Source: Chrysosporum bergii ANA360D
GTDB taxonomy: Bacteria; Cyanobacteriota; Cyanobacteriia; Cyanobacteriales; Nostocaceae
Direction: 5' to 3'
Assembly (NCBI RefSeq): GCF_029891735.1
Contig: NZ_JANQDH010000002.1
Span: 1-56,170 of the forward strand
Length of the DNA stretch: 56,170 nucleotides
In this document: piece by piece, positions 46,087 to 56,098 of the stretch
Layout: each line of letters opens with the position of its first letter
Position numbering within the stretch: position 1 is the stretch's first letter
The notes under the pieces: generated by a model
The model's database searches: none
The model's input: only the letters and a program-made list of their open reading frames with translations
What the model was told of the DNA's origin: nothing
Translations under genes and position numbers: made by a program

Positions 46087-46098
46087 ACTACCACCTTT

Positions 46099-46680
46099 TT
46101 ACACCTTGGCAATGGTAACCGTTTGGGGTTGATTTTGATACTTCCCAAGGCGCTCTGCGTAAGTAGTTTGACATGGTTCCCCTTCTAAAAACAGAAGCTG
46201 TAACACACCTTCATTAGCGTAGATGCGACAGTCTGCACTAGAAGCATTGCTAAATTCCAGGGTCAAGAAGCCTTCCCATGAGGCTTCCGCCGGGGTAATA
46301 TTAGCAATTATGCCACAACGTGCCATGGTAGATTTGCCAATACAAATAACTGTGATGTTGGCAGGAATACGCAGTCTTTCTAGGGAGACACCCAAAGCAT
46401 AAGAGTTAGCGGGAATAATGAAAAATGATCCATCCTCATCAGTTCGCAGTGTAGCAGATTCTAGGTTTTCAGGGTTAAACCGCTTGGGGTTAACAATAGT
46501 ACCTGGAATATGTCTAAAAATGCGAAAATCTGTGGGAGCTAATCTCAAATCATAGCCATAGCTAGATAAACCATAACTAATGACTCGCCTATCTTCAACT
46601 TGGCGCACTAGAGAACTTTCAAATGGAGAAATCATCCCTTGTTTGGCTTGTTCGATGATCCATTTATCATTTTTCAGCAC
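46099..46680 (-). CDS. dcd: dCTP deaminase
   Basis: The 193-aa product has the Dcd motifs SSYGYDLRL, the R-C-G-I-I segment and TPAEASWEGFLTLE with the catalytic Glu. It deaminates dCTP to dUTP, the precursor of dTTP. Length is normal. It is convergent with the pentapeptide gene, 12 bp apart. Confidence 0.95.
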   Translation of the reverse strand: MLKNDKWIIEQAKQGMISPFESSLVRQVEDRRVISYGLSSYGYDLRLAPTDFRIFRHIPGTIVNPKRFNPENLESATLRTDEDGSFFIIPANSYALGVSLERLRIPANITVICIGKSTMARCGIIANITPAEASWEGFLTLEFSNASSADCRIYANEGVLQLLFLEGEPCQTTYAERLGKYQNQPQTVTIAKV

Positions 46681-46938
46681 GTTTGACCTCTGTTTGAATA
46701 ATTAAGGTTGTTGACCTAGGTAATCCTGCAACTGGATCAGCTAAACTGAGGGTTGAATTAATGCTGGTAGTTTTTAATTCGGAAACCATAGGGGAACTTT
46801 AAATAAATCTAAATAAATCTGCAAAATAGAAAACCTGAAATTAGATTATCACACTTCTCGGTTTTCATCACTAAAAATGGTATCTGTTAACCTGAAGGCT
46901 GTGTTATTCTGTATAAAATTTCTTCTGAGGTAACTTTC

Positions 46939-47682
46939 ATGGTTTGGCAGCGTCCCGATGGTCGATCCCCCTATCAACTACGTCATATCAGCTTTCATGC
47001 TGGTTTTACTAGCTTTGCTCCCGGTTCTGTTTTAACAAAATTTGGAGACACTCAAGTACTTTGTACTGTCAGTGTGACTGAGGGAGTACCCAAGTTTTTA
47101 ACAGGAACAGGTAAAGGTTGGCTGACATCTGAATATCGAATGTTACCCTCAGCTACACAAGAACGACAACCACGGGAATTGTTAAAATTATCTGGACGTA
47201 CTCAAGAAATTCAACGCTTAATTGGTCGTAGTTTACGAGCAGCAATTGATTTCGATGTGTTGGGAGAAAGAACATTAACTGTAGATGCTGACGTGTTACA
47301 AGCAGATGCGGGTACTAGAACCGCAGCAATTACAGGGGGGTTTGTGGCTGTAGCCCATGCAGTCTCTCAATTGTTGCGCCAAGGTGTATTGGAGCGATCG
47401 CCTTTGTGTAGACAAGTAGCAGCAGTATCTGTGGGGTTATTAGACGGCGAACCATATTTAGATTTAAACTATACTGAGGATGTGGCGGCTACTGTGGATT
47501 TAAACGTGGTAATGAATCAAGATTTGGGTATAATCGAAGTCCAGGGAACGGCAGAAGAAGGCAGTTATAGCCGCGCTCAGTTAAATCAGCTACTAGATTT
47601 TGCGGAAAAAGGCATCCAGCAATTATTAATCGCACAAACAGAGGTGATAGCAGACAGAGATCATCTCTTGCATAAATATTGA
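46939..47682 (+). CDS. rph: ribonuclease PH
   Basis: The 247-aa protein has [38 protein letters not shown] and [15 protein letters not shown], all conserved in RNase PH. It trims tRNA 3' ends by phosphorolysis. AGGTAACTTTC precedes the ATG. Length is normal. Confidence 0.95.
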   Translation: MVWQRPDGRSPYQLRHISFHAGFTSFAPGSVLTKFGDTQVLCTVSVTEGVPKFLTGTGKGWLTSEYRMLPSATQERQPRELLKLSGRTQEIQRLIGRSLRAAIDFDVLGERTLTVDADVLQADAGTRTAAITGGFVAVAHAVSQLLRQGVLERSPLCRQVAAVSVGLLDGEPYLDLNYTEDVAATVDLNVVMNQDLGIIEVQGTAEEGSYSRAQLNQLLDFAEKGIQQLLIAQTEVIADRDHLLHKY

Positions 47683-47812
47683 TCACCATATTGATCACAA
47701 TAATTACCATGGCTTGTTTGCTCATCTTAAAAGTTTCAAAAGTTAAACAGCCAAATACTCATAAGTTCGGTATGGTATTGCTGGAAGTCGGTAATACAAT
47801 AATGATGAAACC

Positions 47813-48535
47813 ATGAACAAAAAGGTAGAAATTCTCCCAGATATTTCAACACTAGTGGCGCGATCGCTAGGGTTGATTTTATCCAAATTGTCAATAGCTA
47901 TTGAACACCGGGGACAATGTACTATAGCCTTAGCCGGCGGTAGTACACCCAAGCCATTGTATGAGGCCATTGCTGATCAAAACCTGCCCTGGGATAAAAT
48001 TCATGTCTTTTGGGGGGATGAACGTTATGTACCCCCAAATCATCCCGATAGTAATGAACTGATGGCCCGGCGTGCATGGTTAGATCGGGTTGCTATCCCC
48101 CCGACTAACATTCACCCTGTACCAACTTTAGAAGGAGATCCAGCCGTCTCAGCAGCCAAATACGAACAGCATCTGCGAGATTTCTTTAATTTTGACCCCA
48201 ATGAGTTCCCTGTTTTGGATATAGTGTTACTAGGAATGGGTGATGATGCACATACCGCATCTTTGTTTCCTCATACCCCAGCTTTAAAAGTGGATGATCG
48301 GCTGATTACTGTAGGAAACAAAGACGGAAACCCCCGCATAACCTTCACATACCCATTGATTAACGCTGCTCGCAGTGTTGTTTTTATGGTGGCTGGTGCC
48401 AATAAACGCCCAGCTTTGGCTCAAGTCTTTGCGCCTGTGGCAGATGACTTTACTTATCCATCCCGCTTAATTAAACCCCAAGGTGAACTTTGGTGGTTGC
48501 TGGATGCGGCTGCAGGTTCGGAACTCACAGCTTAA
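47813..48535 (+). CDS. pgl: 6-phosphogluconolactonase
   Basis: The 240-aa product has ALAGGSTPKPLYEAI, FWGDERYVPPNHPDSN and DIVLLGMGDDAHTASLFP, the signatures of Pgl. It opens 6-phosphogluconolactone in the oxidative pentose phosphate pathway, the main NADPH source in heterocysts and in the dark. Length is typical. Confidence 0.94.
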   Translation: MNKKVEILPDISTLVARSLGLILSKLSIAIEHRGQCTIALAGGSTPKPLYEAIADQNLPWDKIHVFWGDERYVPPNHPDSNELMARRAWLDRVAIPPTNIHPVPTLEGDPAVSAAKYEQHLRDFFNFDPNEFPVLDIVLLGMGDDAHTASLFPHTPALKVDDRLITVGNKDGNPRITFTYPLINAARSVVFMVAGANKRPALAQVFAPVADDFTYPSRLIKPQGELWWLLDAAAGSELTA

Positions 48536-48598
48536 CTGTCTACAACCGTCTGCTTGCCAACATTATTTGACTATGATCTTGACCAAAGGCTTAAATTG

Positions 48599-49405
48599 AT
48601 GATCGTCTGTCCTAACTGCAATCACCCCAACCCAGACGGCGCTGTCCAATGTGAAGCTTGTTATACGCCGTTACCAACAACTAGTCATTGCCCCAACTGC
48701 GGCGCAACTGTGCAGTCCGATGCTGCTTTCTGTGGTCAATGTGGTTACAACCTACACTCAAATGCTACACCTGCTGCGGCCACATCTGCCCCCACAGTGG
48801 CCCCTGATATCCCAGTAGAAGTGCCTCCCCTAGTTCAACCAGAACCTATTGAAGAACTCTTACAACCAAATGCTAATGTTAATCAGCAGGTTGCTTCTCC
48901 TATACCACCAACAGTAATGCCACCAGCAGTATCACCCATGGCAGTAGAAATTCCCCCGCCTTCACCAACACCAACACCTAGTATTCCTCCTCAACCTGTG
49001 GTTTCTCAGCCAGAAGTGCCGACTCCCACCCCAGCCCCCGCTCCTGTGCCAACTCCCGCTATGACACAATTACAGCAGGTCACAGCCCGGTTATTCCATG
49101 TCCAAAGCGATCGCGACATTGAATTACCCCAAGCTTTGTCTGTAATTCATATCGGCAAACCCAATGACCGCGTTCCCCCAGATGTGGATGTTTCCGGTTT
49201 TTCCAATTCGGAAATAGTCTCCCGGATACACGCAGATATTCGGGTTGAAGGAGATTCTTACTTTATAGAAGATGTGGGTAGTTCTAATGGCACTTACATT
49301 AATAATTCCCCCTTATCACCAGGAAACCGTCACCGCTTGAGAGCAGGCGATCGCGTCAGTCTGGGTAAGGGAGATTTGGTCACGTTTATCTTTCAACTTG
49401 CTTAA
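48599..49405 (+). CDS. zinc-ribbon FHA domain protein
   Basis: The start is taken at ATG 48599, because the sequence upstream to the TTG at 48554 has no family features. Two zinc-ribbon CxxC pairs follow (CPNCNHPNPDGAVQCEAC and CPNCG..CGQCG, about residues 4-50). A Pro-rich linker covers about 60-155. A C-terminal FHA domain (about 170-265) has the SRIHADI and GSSNGTYIN motifs that bind phosphothreonine. It probably reads Ser/Thr kinase signals; a kinase gene lies two genes downstream. Confidence 0.88.
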   Translation: MIVCPNCNHPNPDGAVQCEACYTPLPTTSHCPNCGATVQSDAAFCGQCGYNLHSNATPAAATSAPTVAPDIPVEVPPLVQPEPIEELLQPNANVNQQVASPIPPTVMPPAVSPMAVEIPPPSPTPTPSIPPQPVVSQPEVPTPTPAPAPVPTPAMTQLQQVTARLFHVQSDRDIELPQALSVIHIGKPNDRVPPDVDVSGFSNSEIVSRIHADIRVEGDSYFIEDVGSSNGTYINNSPLSPGNRHRLRAGDRVSLGKGDLVTFIFQLA

Positions 49406-49592
49406 CTGATTTTTAACATCCTCCAGTAGTCTCTATCATCTATCTTGGAGGATGAACCAATCATATCAAGGGAACGGGAAATAAGGAATAGGCTATGCTC
49501 TGTCTCCCCTCACATCAAGCGGGATGGGTGTAAAAATAATAGATAAAACTACACTCCAGTATTTGGAGTAATTACTTCCAGGACAGTGAACT

Positions 49593-50336
49593 ATGAGAGA
49601 ACCAAGAAAAAATTTTCAACCACCCTTGACAACCGTTGCTCCGCCCGCAGTTGAACGTATGGGATTAACTTGGCTTATGGTAGCCGCCATGACCACAATT
49701 GTGTTGTGGCAAGTTCCAGGAGGGGATTATATTTTATACCCTTTTAGTATCTTGGCAACTTGGTTTCATGAAATCGGTCACGGTTTAATGGCTTTGGTAT
49801 TAGGGGGAGAGTTTCACCAATTAAAAATTTTTAGTAATGGTTCTGGCGTTGCTAGTTATGGCATTTCTCGGTCTTTATGGCCTATCGGCCCGGCTTTAGT
49901 GGCGGCCGCCGGACCGATGGGTCCACCTATTGCCGGTGCAGGTTTAATTCTAGCTTCTCGTAGTTTTAGCGCAGCCTCCTGGAGTTTAAAAATACTGGGT
50001 GGTTTTTTGTTACTTTCAACTTTACTCTGGGTACGTTCTTGGTTTGGATTGTTGGCAATTCCTCTACTAGGTTTAATTATTTTGGGAGTTTCTCTAAAAG
50101 CCCCCCAGTGGATGCAGGGGTTTGCTATTCAACTTCTGGGTGTACAAGCTTGTGTGAGTGTATACCACCAACTGAATTATTTATTTAGCTACAGTGCTGG
50201 TTCCCTCGGACTTTCCGATACTGCGCAAATGCAAAAGTATTTAATTTTACCTTATTGGTTTTGGGGTGGGTTGATGTCCCTGGCATCTTTGGCGATTTTA
50301 TGGAAAAGTCTCCACATTGCCTATCGTTCCCAGTAG
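49593..50336 (+). CDS. M50-like membrane metallopeptidase
   Basis: The 247-aa membrane protein has the zinc motif HEIGH (in ATWFHEIGHGLMAL, near residue 65) in its second hydrophobic segment and about five to six membrane segments. Family members (site-2-type proteases) cleave within membranes. The usual C-terminal D-G motif is not obvious, so the match to M50 is at the level of the HExxH and topology. It is co-directional with the FHA and kinase genes. Confidence 0.8.
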   Translation: MREPRKNFQPPLTTVAPPAVERMGLTWLMVAAMTTIVLWQVPGGDYILYPFSILATWFHEIGHGLMALVLGGEFHQLKIFSNGSGVASYGISRSLWPIGPALVAAAGPMGPPIAGAGLILASRSFSAASWSLKILGGFLLLSTLLWVRSWFGLLAIPLLGLIILGVSLKAPQWMQGFAIQLLGVQACVSVYHQLNYLFSYSAGSLGLSDTAQMQKYLILPYWFWGGLMSLASLAILWKSLHIAYRSQ

Positions 50337-50431
50337 GCATCTTCTGAGTTTACATGATCAAACTTAAAAATTCACCAAAAAATTTCAACAGTACAGGTTA
50401 AAATCTATTTAGTCTCTGTATTGTAGAGGAT

Positions 50432-52162
50432 GTGTACCACATCACAAAGAGTGCGGTTCACTGCATAAATCCTGACTGTAAACGTCCTTATCCTCAACCT
50501 TGGGGAAACAAATTTTGTGTCAGTTGTGGCTCATTACTACATCTGTTAGATCGTTATGTCCCACTTCAACCGTTGGGATCGGGAGGATTTGCCCAAATTT
50601 ACACGGTTTGGGATGGAAAAACCCAAACTGAGAAAGTAATCAAAGTTTTAGTGGAAAATTCACCCAAAGCACTGCAATTGTTTACACAGGAAGCAGAGGT
50701 ATTAATTAAGTTGCGCCATACTGGTGTACCCCTGGTGGAGGCTGATGGTTATTTTCAGGTGAATTTGTCCCATCCTAAACCGCGTGTACTAGCTTGTCTG
50801 GTGATGGAAAAAATTAACGGACCGACTCTCGAGGAAGTACTAAAAAACTATCCCCAAGGATGCCCAGAGGATTTAGTGTTAAATTGGTTTGCCCAGGCTG
50901 TCAAGATTTTACAGGAACTACACAAACGCCACATTATTCACCGGGACATTAAGCCCTCTAATTTGATGTTGCGAAATTCCGCCACTGGAGGAGAAAACAA
51001 GTTAGATTTAGTGTTGATTGATTTTGGTGGGGTAAAACAATTTAACAATCCTCAACTACGTCGAGGATCTAGTTCAACTAAGTTATATTCTTCTGGTTAC
51101 AGTCCTCCAGAACAGATAAATGGGGGTAATGTCAGCCCTGGGGCTGATTTTTACGCCCTCGGTCGGACAATGATTGAATTACTGACAGGTGAATATCCCC
51201 CGGATCTGGCAGACACCCACACTGGGGTTCTAAGGTGGCGAAGTCTCATCAGTGTTAACCCCCAACTGGCAGATTTACTAGATGAAATGATACAAGAAGA
51301 TGTGCGATCGCGTCCGCCAAATGCAGGCAAAATTCAACAACGCTTAACTAAAATTACCCGCACATCTTCCCAAACTGGATTATTTTCCCAAATTAAAGAC
51401 TCTTTTCACCAAGCAGCAACACAGCTTTCCATAAAATTTAGCTTCTTAATACAAGCTGTTGAGCAAACATTAAATAATTTCACTACGGCTACAGGTAAAA
51501 CACTGGTTTTGATAGCCAATGTGATTCTTAGATTTTTACAGGCTTGTTTAGCGACAATTTGGGCAATGCTGCTAACCACACTGGGCGGTTGTATAGGCAC
51601 TATTACTGGCTATACCATAGCTTATCGAACAGTTTTAGCCAATCAATTTGCTGAATATATTTCTCGTCAGCTACCGGAATTAGTCAGCAATCCTCAAGCT
51701 GTCATGGTGACAGAAATGACTGTCTTTATGGGCGCAGGTTTAGGAACTGCATGGGGACTGACAATATCAAAGTGTTTTGGTCAAAGACAACAGTTTTTGC
51801 TCACGTCTCTCATGGGGATGCTCGGCTATGGGTTGAGTTGGTTATCTTTACAATTAATCACACCACAGGATAACAGCGAAAAACCATTAGTAGTGATTTT
51901 AATTGCAGTTTTTCTGTTAGTATTGAGTGTCGGTTTTCGCAGCCATCGTCTAGTTTATGCTCTATTTGCCGCATTTGGCACAGCAATTATCTTTGCATTT
52001 CTCATTCTTCTTGGCTTCCCGACAACTAATATTTTTCAACTTTCTGGTCAGCCCTTCTGGTGGATGATTTTTTTTAGCTTGGTGAATGTGTTGATGAGTT
52101 TTTGGTTAGGGGTGACCCATTACTTGATTGTTCCTGGGTTGCGCTTTTTGGGGTGGCGTTAA
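50432..52162 (+). CDS. membrane Ser/Thr protein kinase with N-terminal zinc ribbon
   Basis: The 576-aa protein starts with GTG. A four-Cys zinc ribbon (CINPDC...CVSC, residues 11-33) leads into a Hanks kinase domain (about 43-310). Visible motifs are GSGGFAQIY, Lys in KVIKVLV, HRDIKPSNLML, IDFGG and SPPEQ, so all catalytic residues appear to be present. The C-terminal 200 residues have five or six hydrophobic segments. Such kinases are common in Nostocales; the signal is unknown. The FHA protein upstream could be a partner. Confidence 0.9.
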   Translation: MYHITKSAVHCINPDCKRPYPQPWGNKFCVSCGSLLHLLDRYVPLQPLGSGGFAQIYTVWDGKTQTEKVIKVLVENSPKALQLFTQEAEVLIKLRHTGVPLVEADGYFQVNLSHPKPRVLACLVMEKINGPTLEEVLKNYPQGCPEDLVLNWFAQAVKILQELHKRHIIHRDIKPSNLMLRNSATGGENKLDLVLIDFGGVKQFNNPQLRRGSSSTKLYSSGYSPPEQINGGNVSPGADFYALGRTMIELLTGEYPPDLADTHTGVLRWRSLISVNPQLADLLDEMIQEDVRSRPPNAGKIQQRLTKITRTSSQTGLFSQIKDSFHQAATQLSIKFSFLIQAVEQTLNNFTTATGKTLVLIANVILRFLQACLATIWAMLLTTLGGCIGTITGYTIAYRTVLANQFAEYISRQLPELVSNPQAVMVTEMTVFMGAGLGTAWGLTISKCFGQRQQFLLTSLMGMLGYGLSWLSLQLITPQDNSEKPLVVILIAVFLLVLSVGFRSHRLVYALFAAFGTAIIFAFLILLGFPTTNIFQLSGQPFWWMIFFSLVNVLMSFWLGVTHYLIVPGLRFLGWR

Positions 52163-52384
52163 TTTCAGGAGTGGGACAAGAAAATTTCTTTTTTTTCATC
52201 CCATCAAAGCAAGTCCCCCCAGCCTTGTTTAGGTTTCAGCCAGGGGGATCACATATGGGGTAGTCTATAAATGGTTCACTATAGTTGGTTACGAAAACCA
52301 TTTTAAAGCATAAATCTAATTTCGTGTATTGCTGTGACTAAAGTTCATGGGATTTTCATAGCTGCTTCATCATTACTTCATAAT

Positions 52385-52625
52385 GCTGATAGCGAAATAG
52401 GTTTAGATGTGGGGCTGGAATATTTTGACTCTGATTTCAATGGACATCATGAACCTAATCCCAGATTTATAATAAAGGCAGAAAATCCATCAAACACCCT
52501 CAATGTCGAATCTATACCACAGAAAAAGGTGAGAATCTAAGACGTAAAGCCAAACAAAGATATGCTGGAAAACATTTAAAAGTAAGCAACGAACGGAATC
52601 AACACGCAAAAGTAATTGCGCGTGT
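52385..52625 (+). pseudogene. decayed IS200/IS605-type TnpB (OrfB) fragment, longer copy
   Basis: Two frames show TnpB: GLDVGLEYFDSD with NPRFIIKAE, then after a frame change RRKAKQRYAGKHLKVSNERN. It aligns with 36946-37127 but keeps about 25 bp that the other copy lost. It ends just before the amidohydrolase gene, and the rest of the 450-bp gap (52163-52384) has no gene. It carries stops and shifts, so it is dead. Confidence 0.78.
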
Positions 52626-52660
52626 ATAATCCCCGTGGGTTTACGCCTGAGAATGTCAAG

Positions 52661-53872
52661 ATGGTAACAAAGCCTGTAAAATCAAATAAAGTAATGTTAA
52701 CCAATATTAAAGACTTAGCCACAAAATTAGAGCCTCGCTTAATTGAAATTCGCCGCCATCTCCACTCGCACCCAGAAATCAGCGGACAGGAATACCAAAC
52801 ATCTGCCTTTGTGGCTGGTGTGTTATCCTCCAGTGGTCTTCATGTAGAAGAGGGAATTGGTAAAACTGGGGTAATTGGAGAATTACAAAATACTGGCACA
52901 GATGAGCGTATATTGGCAATTCGTACTGATATGGATGCTCTGCCCATTCAAGAACGGACAAAGTTAGAATATGCTTCTCGCATAGAGGGTGTAATGCACG
53001 CTTGCGGTCACGATGTTCACACCACAGTTGGCCTGGGAACAGCAATGGTGCTGTCCCAAATTTCCCAGGAGTTGGGCGGTAAGGTACGGTTTTTATTTCA
53101 ACCAGCTGAGGAAATCGCTCAAGGAGCAACCTGGATGGTTAAAGATGGAGCAATGTCCCAAGTCACGGCTGTATTAGGTCTTCATGTTTTCCCTTCTATC
53201 CCTGCTGGATCTGTTGGCGTGCGTTACGGCGCACTCACCGCAGCAGCCGATGATTTAGAGATTATTATTATCGGGGAATCTGGACATGGGGCGCGTCCTC
53301 ATGAAGCCGTTGATGCAATTTGGATTGCTTCACAGGTGATTAGTGCATTACAACAAGCCATTAGCCGCACACAGAATCCCTTGCGTCCTGTGGTTTTGAC
53401 TATAGGTAAAATTCTTGGTGGTAGAGCGCCAAATGTGATCGCTGATCAAGTACAGTTGTTGGGAACAGTGCGATCGCTTCATCCAGAAACCCGTTCTCAA
53501 CTCCCCAACTGGATTGAAAATATTGTCGCTAATGTTTGCCATTCTTTTGGAGCGCGTTATCAAGTTAATTATCGCCCTGGTGTGCCTAGTGTGCAGAATG
53601 ATTATGCCATAACCCAGTTGTTGCAATCATCCGCCGAAGAAGCCTGGAGTAGTGAACACGTCCAAGTCTTACCAGAACCTTCTCTAGGTGCTGAAGATTT
53701 TTCTGTCTATTTAGAACACGCCCCCGGTTCCATGTTTCGCTTGGGTGTAGGCTACAAAGATAGAATTAATCACCCATTACATCATCCAGAATTTGAAATT
53801 GATGAGTCGGCGATTATCACAGGCGTTGTGACTATGGCTTACGCTGCTTATAAATATTGGCAACCAAAATAA
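52661..53872 (+). CDS. M20 family amidohydrolase
   Basis: Start ATG at 52661 is preferred over the TTG at 52616, because the upstream part is TnpB remnant. The 403-aa enzyme has RRHLHSHPEISGQE, MHACGHDVHTT with metal-binding residues, FQPAEE with catalytic Glu, and SLGAEDFSVY. It resembles IAA-amino acid hydrolase/N-acyl-amino-acid amidohydrolases, removing acyl groups from amino acids; the true substrate is unknown. Confidence 0.9.
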   Translation: MVTKPVKSNKVMLTNIKDLATKLEPRLIEIRRHLHSHPEISGQEYQTSAFVAGVLSSSGLHVEEGIGKTGVIGELQNTGTDERILAIRTDMDALPIQERTKLEYASRIEGVMHACGHDVHTTVGLGTAMVLSQISQELGGKVRFLFQPAEEIAQGATWMVKDGAMSQVTAVLGLHVFPSIPAGSVGVRYGALTAAADDLEIIIIGESGHGARPHEAVDAIWIASQVISALQQAISRTQNPLRPVVLTIGKILGGRAPNVIADQVQLLGTVRSLHPETRSQLPNWIENIVANVCHSFGARYQVNYRPGVPSVQNDYAITQLLQSSAEEAWSSEHVQVLPEPSLGAEDFSVYLEHAPGSMFRLGVGYKDRINHPLHHPEFEIDESAIITGVVTMAYAAYKYWQPK

Positions 53873-54089
53873 TAGCTGTACAATGTCATACGGTAAATGC
53901 AACTGTTGTTTGTACGGTTTGCCCAATCTCCTGGCAGCTTTGCTTAGATTAAATTACATATCAGAGGTAAGAAACAAATCAAGCCTCTCGCCCAAAATAT
54001 TAGAGTTCTCATAAGTCATCAGATTGATGATCATCCGGGAAACTCTAAATAATTCTAAAAGTTTAATTAGTTAAGGAGAGAATGGCAAT

Positions 54090-54554
54090 ATGGCACTTAT
54101 TCATTGGGAACCATTCCGAGAAATAGAAATTATAGGTCGTCAAATGGATCAATTTTTATCTGAAATGACCACACTTGATCGCCGCAACTCTGATATTTTT
54201 AGATCATCAAAAACTGGCTGGGTTCCTGCTGTTGAACTGCATGATCAGGGGTCTGAGTTGGTGTTAAAAGTTGAAATTCCCGGCGTAAAAAGTGAAGACT
54301 TAGATATTGAAGTCACTCAAGATACAGTTTCAATTGCTGGTGAGCATCATAACAAACAAAGCATGGAATCCAACGGAAATATTCGTTCAGAATTCCACTA
54401 TGGCAAATTCAAAAGAATAGTTACTCTACCCAGCAAAGTGCAACATCAACAAGTTAAGGCAGACCTAAAAGATGGCATTTTAACCCTCAGTTTACCTAAA
54501 CTACAGCCAGAAAATAATGTATTTAAGGTAAATTTAGGTAACTCCCAATCATAA
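54090..54554 (+). CDS. hspA: Hsp20 small heat-shock protein
   Basis: The 154-aa protein has an alpha-crystallin domain (about 45-140) with VPAVELHDQGSELVLKVEIPGVK at its start and LKDGILTLSLPK near its end. N-terminal WEPFREIE is typical of cyanobacterial HspA. It forms oligomers that hold unfolded proteins. A GGAGAG ribosome binding site precedes the ATG; no CIRCE element is visible nearby. Confidence 0.93.
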   Translation: MALIHWEPFREIEIIGRQMDQFLSEMTTLDRRNSDIFRSSKTGWVPAVELHDQGSELVLKVEIPGVKSEDLDIEVTQDTVSIAGEHHNKQSMESNGNIRSEFHYGKFKRIVTLPSKVQHQQVKADLKDGILTLSLPKLQPENNVFKVNLGNSQS

Positions 54555-54574
54555 ACCAGCACAAATAAAGCTAC

Positions 54575-54598
54575 CCCCCCTCCTCCTAGGAGAGGGGC
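54575..54598. terminator. GC-rich hairpin between convergent genes
   Basis: CCCCTCCTCCT and AGGAGAGGGG can pair with one bulge, between the ends of the Hsp20 and hemerythrin genes. No T-run follows directly, so terminator function is inferred. Confidence 0.45.
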
Positions 54599-54622
54599 TG
54601 GGATTGGTATACACAAATTAAA

Positions 54623-55678
54623 CTAAACATTCGCTCCGGTCTTAGTACTTGCCAATCTTTCTTGAATTCTGCCCTTAGCGGCTTTAAATTGTGTTGCTAG
54701 TTCCTCTGTTTGATGAGTACTTAAGTTGTTGCGAATGGCAGCAAACATTGTAGTTTCTTCCTGACGAATATGATCGCCCACAATATCCATCAAGTTTCTG
54801 ATTCTGTCTTTAAATTCAGGAACAGATGGGTCAATTTCCCGGATTTCTTCTAACAGCCTTTTCATTTGAGCCTGTTCGTCATAAAGTTCTTGGGTGTTGC
54901 TGTCACCGTAGAAAGAACGTACTCTGGGGTAAACAACTTCTTCTTCAGCTTCAGCATGAGCGGTAAGGTCTTTGTAGATTTGACCAAAATACTCTTGTAT
55001 TTTTTGCGGATCGCTGCTTTGTAGCAATTCTGTAAATAGGATATTAATCTTATTGTGATCAATACGAATCACGTCTTGGATATTCATATCCTTTTTGTCA
55101 GAAGTTTGGGTAACAGCGCTACCCAGAGCGCCGCTAAAAGTAGCGATCGCGTCTTGAACTCGTCCCCAAATTCCCTGGTCTGCTTCTTGTCCAGTCAGTT
55201 CACGCACACCCAAAATTTCTAAAAAGCCTTTGAGTTGCTCTTGATGAGCGCGGTTTTCAAAGTTAACAGTGTTTAAAGGGGTAATTGCGGCCATTACATC
55301 CGCACCAACTTTTTGAGCAGCTTTGTGAGTTACCATACCACACATGACTTGTTGATGTTTTAACAATTCATGCTGAAAGATTTTTTCATAGAAACTCAAT
55401 TGTGAGTCTTCCATCAATTGGCGGACTTTATTGCACATTTCTTGAACTATCGGTTCTGGTTCTTTCTGGATACCATACTGAACAATGGTAGTTTCCAGAA
55501 CCCCTTGATTTTTGCGGTCATCTTCTAGCATTTTCCGGAGACGGTCAGATATTTCCGCATCAGTTGACGCTCTTAAAAACAGTTCCTCATTTTCAATAAG
55601 CAACTGTTGAATTAATTTCATATCTGCCAATTTGACAGCAATAGCATTTCGTGTGGTATCATCCAATGTGGTTACCAT
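54623..55678 (-). CDS. hemerythrin HHE-domain protein with N-terminal helical domain
   Basis: The 351-aa protein has an N-terminal helical domain (about 1-175) with repeated Glu/His pairs. It is followed by a hemerythrin-like domain (about 205-330) with IRIDHNKI, HAEAEEEVVYP and IVGDHIRQEE, the ligands for a di-iron centre. Such proteins bind O2 or act in iron or stress responses; the role here is unknown. It is convergent with Hsp20. AGGGGAGAAATAA precedes the ATG on the coding strand. Confidence 0.85.
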   Translation of the reverse strand: MVTTLDDTTRNAIAVKLADMKLIQQLLIENEELFLRASTDAEISDRLRKMLEDDRKNQGVLETTIVQYGIQKEPEPIVQEMCNKVRQLMEDSQLSFYEKIFQHELLKHQQVMCGMVTHKAAQKVGADVMAAITPLNTVNFENRAHQEQLKGFLEILGVRELTGQEADQGIWGRVQDAIATFSGALGSAVTQTSDKKDMNIQDVIRIDHNKINILFTELLQSSDPQKIQEYFGQIYKDLTAHAEAEEEVVYPRVRSFYGDSNTQELYDEQAQMKRLLEEIREIDPSVPEFKDRIRNLMDIVGDHIRQEETTMFAAIRNNLSTHQTEELATQFKAAKGRIQERLASTKTGANV

Positions 55679-55929
55679 GTTTATTTCTCCCCTGAAAATT
55701 ATTCACAAAAAATTTTTCAGATATCTTCTCACTTTGTTTTACAGTGACATATAATTTATGTATCTTTCATCTTTCAAAAGAAAGATGACCTAGGTAACTT
55801 GGGATATAAGATTTTAATATTTTTTAATTAATATTTTTTCACTTAATTGGGGCTTGCAAAAAAGCCAAATAAAAACAAAAGCCCCTTCTATTATTGAAGA
55901 GGCTGTTATTTATGGCGTTGAAAAAATGA

Positions 55930-56047
55930 ACCTGGCATCGAGCTATTGTTGCAGAGGGCAACCCCAAAACTATCGTCGCCGCAACAGCGTTTCACCTCTG
56001 AGTTCGGGATGGTATCAGTGTGGTTCCATCGTGCCATAGACACCAGG
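55930..56047 (-). rRNA. rrf: 5S ribosomal RNA
   Basis: The reverse strand opens with CCTGGTGTCTATGGC, contains CCATCCCGAACTC and ends with GATGCCAGG, which pairs with the 5' end. Length about 118 nt is normal. It lies about 50 nt after the 23S 3' end, as expected for an rRNA operon transcribed leftward. The short plus-strand frames here are shadows. Confidence 0.95.
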
Positions 56048-56098
56048 AAAAATTGTCGGGTACAAAACCCTGAAGACTGCAAGTAACGCGAAAACCAA

